Source: Polyodon spathula (Eukaryota > Chordata > Actinopteri > Acipenseriformes > Polyodontidae). From it: DNA of 64,000 nucleotides. Where the stretch lies: assembly GCF_017654505.1 (NCBI RefSeq), contig NC_054538.1, positions 48,461,489 to 48,525,488 on the forward strand, given 5' to 3'. The notes beneath the pieces are model-generated. The model had not been told where the DNA came from. It was given only the letters and a program-made list of their open reading frames with translations, and made no database searches. Position 1 is the first letter of the stretch, and each line of letters begins with the position of its first letter. Shown piece after piece: positions 57,690-64,000 of this stretch. The position numbers were made by a program, and so were the translations under genes.

Positions 57690-59758
57690 TGTATGGCCAA
57701 AGTAAACTAAAGACCTAATTTATTACTCCTTTTGGTCTGTACCAGTTTAATGTTATGCCTTTTCGTTTAAAGAACGCGGCATCCACTTTCCAGCGTTTAA
57801 TAGAACAAGTGTTGGGAAATTTGAAGGGGAATAGTTGTGTGTATACTCTACTTCTAAAGAACAACACATGATGGATCTGGCAACTGTGTTCCATGTCGTA
57901 GATTGAGCCAACTTAACCCTCAATTTGGCTAAATGTTATTTTTTTCAGCCTTCACTTAAGTTCCTGGGTCACATAGTGTCAGGAAATGGAGTGTCTCGGG
58001 ATTCTGAGAAAGTTAGTTCTATAAGGGAGTACCCAGCACCGACCAATCTCAGGGAACTACAAAGGTTCCTGGGATTGGCCGGTTGGTATCATCAGTTTTA
58101 TCCCGCGATTTGCGGATAGTGCTGCTCCATTGAATAGGCTGAAAAAGAAGGGAGTAAACTGGGAGTGGACAGATGTTTTTCAAGGTAGTTTTGAACAACT
58201 AAAGGAAACCTTGCAAGCATCTCCTGTGTTGTCTCACCCTGATTTGAAGAAGCCATTTCGTGTGTATACTGATGCCAGTGAGGTTGGGCTGGGAGCTGTC
58301 CTGGCTCAGGGGTGCTCAGAAAACGAGTGGGTGGTGGCTTATGCTTCTCGGGATCTAACAAAACCAGAGTCGAACTATTCCACATCGGAGAAGGAATGCT
58401 TCCATTAAGAAATGGAAGCATTACCTGGAGGGGGTGGAGTTTGAAGTCGTCACTGATCACGCTGCTCTGGCCCCAAAGTGACGTCTCGCTTGACACGTTG
58501 GGCTTTGTTCCTCCAGTCATTTACTTTGAGGTATGAATGTTTAAAATGTAGTGAAAGAACTGGTGCTGCTGTTTATTCAGAGGAGGAGCAGTTCTTTGTG
58601 TTGGATATGCCTTCTGAAATGAGTGAGATCGCTGAGGCTCAGGATCCAAACCTTTAAGTACTAAAGGAGAAAATAGAGGCTCAGCGACCTGATTGTGTAG
58701 GGTTTGTTCTTGAACAGGGGGTGTTATATAGAATGACGCCCCTGCAAAGAGGCGAGGGACATCGTTATCAGGTGGCTGTTCCTGAGTCCTTAGTTCCAGT
58801 GTTTTTACAGCAGTATCATAACAGTTCTTTGAGTGGTCATCTAGGTAGAATGAAAACTCTACTTTGTGTTTTGGAGGTGGCATGGTGGCCTACAATTAGG
58901 CGCAATGTTACAAAACATGTGATGGAGTGTGTAGCTTGCCAAATGTACAAACCCCCTAATCAGAAACATGTGGGTTTGTTAGTCTACCATGGTTGAGGAG
59001 TCAGGGTATATGCTGGGAATTGATCTTATGGGTCTGTTCCCACGCAGCAAGAGGAAACACATGCTTGGTTGTAATAGTGGATTATTACACCAAGTGGGTG
59101 GCGTTATTCCCGTTGCGTGATGGAAAGACTCATCGGCTTGTTCAAATTTTAATACAGGACATTTTCAAATGCTGGGGGACACCAAAGTACCTGGTGTCTG
59201 ACAGGGGGGCTCAGTCTACCAGTGGAGTTCTAATTTGAGGTTTGTCGGAAGTTGGGAGTTACTCGCAAGCTTATTACAAGCTATCATCCCCAGACTAATC
59301 TTACAGAGAGAGTTAATATGACTCTAAAGCCTATGATAGCCTCCTTTGTGGGTCAGAATCAGCAACTGTGGGATCAGTGGTTGCCTGAATTTCGATTCAC
59401 CATAAATTCAGCAAAACAGGAGACCACTCCAGCTGAACTAGCATTGGGAAGAGTTCTGAAAGGCGCTCTCAATCAATTATTGTTTAAATCTCCTTCACCA
59501 GGGGAGTCCAGTTATTCTTTATTGGAGAGACAAGCTGGTATGGCCCAATTGGTAAGGCAGCGAGTCAAAGAAGCTCAAGGACACCAGACCAGAAGCTATA
59601 ATGCTCGAAGAAAGGAGGTAGTGTTTAAGGAAGGAGATTTAGTGTGGGTAAGGAATCCTCCAATTTCTGATGCTGTAGCCTTCTTTTCAGCGAAACTAGC
59701 CCCAAAGTGGACTGGTCCAGCCATTGTAACAAAAAATGCCGGGACCATTAAATTATAG
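57690..59758 (+). pseudogene. Ty3/Gypsy pol: RT end, RNase H, integrase
   Basis: RT palm/thumb: [20 protein letters not shown] (about 57719-57778), then [19 protein letters not shown] and [20 protein letters not shown] (about 57955-58105); the YxDD box is not readable. RNase [21 protein letters not shown] (about 58252-58312) with the first aspartate, and STSEKECFH. The integrase zinc region has HNSSLSGHLGRM and CVACQ (58820-58950). Core: GIDLMG (Asp codon 59022-59024), VIVDYYTKWVALFPLRD, LVSDRGAQS (Asp codon 59200-59202), SYHPQTNLTERVN (Glu codon 59306-59308). The C-terminal region ends with GDLVWVRNPP. Stops or frameshifts lie near 57866, 58125, 58410, 59000-59040 and 59236. The three catalytic acids of integrase remain but the ORF is closed. 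Confidence 0.85.
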
Positions 59759-59822
59759 GTTGAAATGGGTGGATTGTAAACTTAAAACCATATTTTGGGG
59801 TACCGCCATAGTTACTCCATTT

Positions 59823-59840
59823 GTGGGGTGGTGGGGGGGA
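59823..59840 (+). promoter_or_regulatory. Polypurine tract of the Gypsy element
   Basis: An 18-base G-rich tract (gtggggtggtggggggga) lies three bases before the LTR start tgtgacacc at 59844. Such tracts prime plus-strand DNA synthesis. Confidence 0.7.
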
Positions 59841-59843
59841 CTA

Positions 59844-60740
59844 TGTGACACCACTAAATAAATTTGAAAAAAAATGTTCTGTTGTGAATGGTGCAATAAG
59901 CGCACCATGTGTTGCGTCTTAATTGGGCAGCACGGCCTGGCCAGGTTACAAATATGATATTCAGGTTCGTAATATTAAATGGGGGTTCATTAATATTAAT
60001 TGATTCGATTTGTTCTTTCTGTTCCTATTTTGCTGGATGCCGCTGTGCCAGTAATTTGAAAGATTGTTTGAGGCGAGTATAAATAGTACCTTTGTTTCAC
60101 CATGTGGGGGAGCGCCTTTGTTGCTTTGTGAGTTTCTTTCGTGTCTTGTTCTCATTCAGTTTTACTAGCCCGTGTATGGTCCGACCTTGGTTCTCATGCC
60201 AGAGGAGGTCAGTCACGGCGTAACTGTTTTACTTCAGAGTTTTCTTTCTGTTGGAGGTTTGTTTTGTTTAATTGGCGAGCGCTTTGCTTGCTTCCAAGAG
60301 CTGTCAGCTGCTGTAGCAACTGTAGTTATTGATGTTCCCTGTTCCCCCCACCCCCCAAGTTCGTTTTCCTTTGTAAGGATGATTTTTTCCCTCATCCTCT
60401 TCCAAAGAGGATCTGCAAGCAAGTGGGCACCCAAGAGGTTGCTGGTGAGATCATTTCTTTTCTTTATTTTTGTTGCGGGACTGTTTTGTTTTTTTTGTTT
60501 TTTTTGTTTTTGTTTTGTTTTTCTACTTTGTTTTAGCAGTGGAGGTTTTGCTGTTCTGTTTACTTTTGGTTTTCTTTCTGCTCGGGACTTGTCTTTTCTA
60601 TTTTTATTTGCAGTAATAATTATTTTAACCAATAAATGTTTGAGGTCATCCTTTTTTTTTTCTGTAGTGTATCTTTTGTGATCTCGCGTCCTTGATGCAC
60701 TGTCGCTTCGCCCTTCCCCCTTTATTAGTAAATTGTTTAT
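59844..60740 (+). repeat. 3' LTR of the Gypsy element
   Basis: Starts tgtgacaccac after the polypurine tract. A TATA box in gagtataaatag lies at about 60074-60085. A poly(A) signal aataaa lies at 60631-60636, followed by a T-rich stretch. The right end is not fixed because there is no 5' LTR to compare. Open frames inside it are not genes. Confidence 0.7.
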
Positions 60741-61802
60741 ATTTAATACAGGGAGGTAATCTCTTCGTAGTGATTAGCTGTGTGCTTGGGGCAACTCTTT
60801 ACAATGAGTCAGAAACTGTTGTATCCAAGAATTAATGAGGTCGCTATGGCATTCTTAATAACATATTGCTTGCAGGATTTTGTTCACCTGTTGCAGCCTC
60901 TCACCGTTGGTCACCCTTGAAAATCACGATCAGGATTCTCATCTGTGCTCCACTAATCGGGTTGCGCTTCACTACATACTTTTTGCAATTGGATTTTCCG
61001 TCAAACCTTTATTGGCAGTGAGACTCTTGGATCTCTCAGTTGTTCTTATCTTGGATGGGAGATTCTTTCCCCCCACCTCCTCGTATAGGGATGTGATGCT
61101 TAATAATAGCAGCTGCACCACACAGAGATAAGAAATGTTCCATATTGAATTTAGCACTAGCCTCTTTGGCTGGGAATCATTTTTAAAATTACACAGACGT
61201 CTGGTATAGGTGGAGAGAAGAGGGGCATAGGAAGTGACGTAATAGTTAAAGGAGTGAACAGGAGAGATGTGGCAGTATGGCAATGAGTTGCTATAGTTTT
61301 TTTTTGTTGTTGTTGTTTTTGTGTCTTAGCTAAAAGTTAAAACATATATGAATATAGCTTTGACACTGGATTGTTTTCTGCGTATTGGAAGTATGTTGGA
61401 ACAGGAACTGTATGTCAAGCCGATGACTGAAGGAGAGAGTGCAGAGTGATTTGAAACGTGCAGGACCAGTGAAGACACCGACATGGTTTGAAATTTAGAA
61501 TACACAAACAGTTATTTAATGTGTGGAAAACAATCCATATTAATTTTTTTATTTGTTCAAACAATTGAAGCTGCGAGTAGTGGTCTGCTGCAGGAGTTTG
61601 TTAAAGCAACATGGATTCTGTTTGTTTTTTTTAATAATGAGACTGAGACCTGGAGTTTTCTTTATACTGCTGTATTACTAGCGAGACTGAAACCCAGAAT
61701 TTTCTCTTTTTGTTTTTGTTGCCTACGGAAAATCGTTAAAAATCGTTGAAAACCAAGTATATCTATGATCAGATTACAGAAAGTAAAGGAATATTTCTCA
61801 TA
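60741..61802. other. Unassigned DNA
   Basis: No gene recognised. A TTG-rich stretch at 61295-61320. The minus frame at 60972-61283 overlaps a plus frame and looks like chance. Confidence 0.5.
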
Positions 61803-62030
61803 TTTAAAATTGTATAAATTGATTCTTTTGCATATGAATCACTTAAACTTAAAATTGCTATTTGCACAAGAGTAGTTCAGCATGTGATATGGTTATTGTT
61901 TATGAATGTGTTTGCTCTGTTTAAAATGGTATAAAATTGGTTCTTTGCATATGAATAACTTAAACTTATAATTGCTATTTGCACAATTTTGGTTGAACAT
62001 GTGATATGAATGTGAATGCTGTATTTAAAT
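61803..62030 (+). repeat. Tandem duplication, about 117-bp unit
   Basis: Two direct units start at 61803 and 61920, sharing tttgcatatgaat, acttaaactta, aattgctatttgcaca and catgtgatatg. A third start is seen at 62024. AT-rich and non-coding. Confidence 0.8.
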
Positions 62031-62346
62031 ATAGTATTATTGCTTAGTTGCATAAGTATTAATTAATTTATTAAATTCTTCTAGCTGATGAACGAAATTG
62101 TATTTACATATGAAATGTTTGGTCGTATTTGACAACTGAAATGTTTCTAATTTGATTATGGTATAAAGGAATGTATCTGAGCAACAACTAAAGTCAATCA
62201 TTTTGGGGGCTCAGTACGATTAATTTAATTACTTTCCATTTAACTATCAAAATCTTCTTGGCTATTGTTCAGTTTAATTTCTTGTGCCAAGGATAATTAT
62301 GTAAATTAAGAAATATACAATTGTTATTGTTAAGATATATTGTTAA

Positions 62347-62347
<1 letters not shown>
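62031..62347. other. Unassigned AT-rich DNA
   Basis: Nothing recognised. Confidence 0.5.
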
Positions 62348-62422
<75 letters not shown>

Positions 62423-62443
62423 TGGGGGGGGGGGGGGGGGGGG
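62348..62443 (+). repeat. 96-nt G tract
   Basis: 94 G bases interrupted only by A at 62394 and T at 62423. It is strongly G-quadruplex-prone. Length may be unreliable. It lies just upstream of the piggyBac copy E end. Confidence 0.9.
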
Positions 62444-62469
62444 ATATAGTATTATTTGTCGCGCACCGC

Positions 62470-62550
62470 ATAAAATAAACAGCGCGTGTGAAAATAAATT
62501 GGATCAGACGTGCCTGACAGGTGCTGAATAAATGGACTGCAAAGCGTTAA
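62470..62550. mobile_element. piggyBac-type element, copy E (3' end)
   Basis: Matches the terminal 80 bases of copy B (aaaataaacagcg, tgtgaaaataaattgga, tgcctgacag, aatggactgcaaag) and ends in TTAA at 62547-62550. Confidence 0.75.
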
Positions 62551-62904
62551 ACATAGCATGTGTCAATATTTACATTATTTAAAACGGTTTGACACTTTTT
62601 TTTTTTTTTGGGTTACTTTTGCAAGAGGTCAGTGTTATATTTCAAATTGGTTTCCAAATACAATTTTGACTGCTCATGTTACAGTTATTCCGAAAGAAAT
62701 AGGTGTTATCCAGCCATTCTTTTGGTGGCTGGCATTATCCCTGCCCATATGTTCCTTCATACTGTTCTGACCATACTGTACTGTTTAGAGCATCATTATT
62801 GGACCATAGCCCTACCTCTAACACCAAACATTGTTGAGTATACTGTTTAATGTCATTGTCTACAATTTGGAGGCATAGTCTCTATGATCAAAGTTCATGC
62901 TTGA
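62551..62904. other. Unassigned DNA
   Basis: A T13 run near 62600. No gene recognised. Confidence 0.5.
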
Positions 62905-63440
62905 TTCGTTTAGTGTAAGGTGCTCTTGTTCTCCTTTTCTCCATTGAAAGTTGTGCTCAGGTTTTTATACGGGTCTCCAAGACTCCAGTGGCAGGATGCA
63001 AGTTCAAAGCCTTTTGGCCATGCCTGTGGTCCCAGCGCACGTTTGAACTGCAATTGTACATATTGTCTTTGTTTCACCATGGTCTCAGGAGGGTCCCATC
63101 TAATGCAGCTGAGACTGTCTGCAATCCATTGTGACAGTTGCTGCTTTGAGAGGGGCTGACCCAGGGTCCGTGTCCCGTGGCAGACAAAGAGCTGATCAGA
63201 TTGATGCAGCGCTTTCGTCCTATCCACATAACATCTCAATGCCCGAATCGGGCAGAGAAAGTTCAACACTGAGTCAACGTGGGTGTGGCAAGCAGAAAGA
63301 GCTGCTGGTATAGCTTCAATGTGTAAGGTGATCTACCAGCCTCAAGCAGATCTTGCAGAAACTGCAAGAAGACAGGCATGGGACAAGAGATTGGATCATG
63401 ACCGTTAGTACGGCACCAATCTTGAAAATATTACAGAGTA
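62905..63440 (-). pseudogene. DIRS-like tyrosine recombinase scrap (copy D)
   Basis: In reverse: WCRTNGHDPISCPMPVFLQF and LQDLLEAGRSPYTLKLY (about 63420-63310), the core-binding part. After a frame change come LNFLCPIRALRCYVDRTK (63265-63212), DQLFVCHGTRTLGQPLSKQQ and LSQWIADSLS. The box I arginine region expected between the two parts is deleted. After LSQWIADSLS the text no longer resembles a recombinase, so the HxxR and tyrosine boxes are absent. The upstream part of the element would lie to the right but is replaced by a tandem repeat. Confidence 0.75.
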
Positions 63441-63485
63441 CCCACAACCGTGTCTGACTGACTGTTTTTTGTTTTTGTAAACAGC

Positions 63486-64000
63486 GCGCCGAGTAGGCGG
63501 GCTGAAAACAAGCTGGCGGATTCAACTCAACAGTAGAGTAGAGGAGTCACGCTGCTACTTTCTCTTTAAACTGCAAGGCAGTAAAGAAAAACACATATGT
63601 ACAACAGCAATTGTGAGTGTAAAATGGTAGTCACCACAGCAGCGCATGTGACTTCTGTTTTTATAAACGCCGAAATAGGCTGGCTGAAACAAGCTGGCAG
63701 ATTCAACTCAACAGCAGGACACAGCAGAGCTGGGTTCCCGTGGAGGAATCACGCCTATTATTTACCTATTTCTAACTGCAAGGCAGTAAAGAAACGAATA
63801 CACAAATACATGCGGGCTGAACAAGCCAGCGTATGCAAGATAACAGCGGGGCGCAGCAGAGCTGGGTCCCAGTAGAAATCATACTACGTTTTATTTTTAA
63901 ACTGCAAGGCAGTAAAGAAAACACATATATACACACACCCAACAGCAAGGTAAAATAGCATTCACAACGGCAGCGCGATTAAAAACAGCACACCAAGTAG
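63486..64000 (+). repeat. Tandem repeat, about 182-bp unit, running off the window
   Basis: aactgcaaggcagtaaagaaa occurs at about 63569, 63774 and 63900. Unit starts are at about 63486, 63669, 63806 and 63987 (gccgagtaggcgggctgaa-type text). One unit is about 45 bases short. It has satellite-like character and no recognisable coding content. Confidence 0.8.

Larger units (their letters stand above)
57690..60740 (+). mobile_element. Ty3/Gypsy LTR retrotransposon, 5'-truncated
   Basis: Plus strand: RT 3' part, RNase H, integrase, polypurine tract, 3' LTR. gag, protease, the RT first half and the 5' LTR are missing. The left edge abuts the Tx1-type LINE on the opposite strand. Confidence 0.85.

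Noticed and set aside
60172..60681. A 169-codon hydrophobic frame resembling a membrane protein
   Set aside because: It lies wholly inside the Gypsy 3' LTR and its Phe/Leu richness comes from T-rich LTR sequence.
62340..62531. Poly-glycine open frame
   Set aside because: It only translates the G tract and runs into a piggyBac-type end.

Overview
The window reads as vertebrate nuclear DNA, most likely from a ray-finned fish. It is AT-rich and has no operon-like gene spacing. It is packed with decayed fish-type transposable elements: DIRS-like, CR1, L2, Tx1, restriction-like-endonuclease LINE, Ty3/Gypsy, Tc1, piggyBac, hAT and tRNA-derived SINEs. Several families hint at an early-branching ray-finned fish such as a sturgeon or paddlefish, but that is an inference. 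I found no convincing host protein-coding gene, rRNA or functional tRNA gene. It looks like an intergenic or intronic transposon graveyard.

Layout. 0-5 kb: a scrap of CR1, a DIRS-like element (gag, RNase H-side remnant, tyrosine recombinase) lacking its RT core, then an LTR-like stretch. 5-14 kb: mostly unassigned AT-rich DNA with a ubiquitin-protease-like fragment (minus strand, about 5.1-5.5 kb), SINE-like repeats, a long fold-back repeat (9.87-10.3 kb) and a pogo-like terminus. 14-17 kb: a second DIRS-like element. 18-24 kb: a tRNA-derived SINE, a second copy of one fold-back arm, a Gypsy RT scrap, and a non-autonomous piggyBac-type element with TTAA flanks beside a DR1-bearing repeat. 26-30 kb: a 5'-truncated CR1 LINE and a Tc1 pseudogene. 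30-35 kb: a LINE interrupted by an L2 tail, then a long minus-strand L2. 35-40 kb: a DR1-bearing repeat cluster, an L2 scrap, a piggyBac-type copy and a third DIRS-like copy. 40-43.6 kb: a nearly collinear LINE with a restriction-like endonuclease. 46.5-52.3 kb: a GGTA microsatellite, a Tc1 pseudogene and the most complete CR1 (5' repeats, ORF1 with zinc-finger-like cysteines and an SGNH esterase, ORF2 with endonuclease and RT). 53.6-60.7 kb: a solo-LTR-like segment, a hAT transposase relic, a Tx1-type LINE and the 3' half of a Gypsy element with its 3' LTR. 61.8-64 kb: a tandem duplication, a 96-nt G tract, a piggyBac end, a fourth DIRS scrap and a tandem repeat running off the window.

These genes do not form a pathway. 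They are independent mobile elements, nearly all broken by stops, frameshifts, internal deletions or lost catalytic residues. The interest lies in nested insertions, in shared repeat families that let copies be compared within the window, and in a repeat that carries several perfect nuclear-receptor DR1 motifs.
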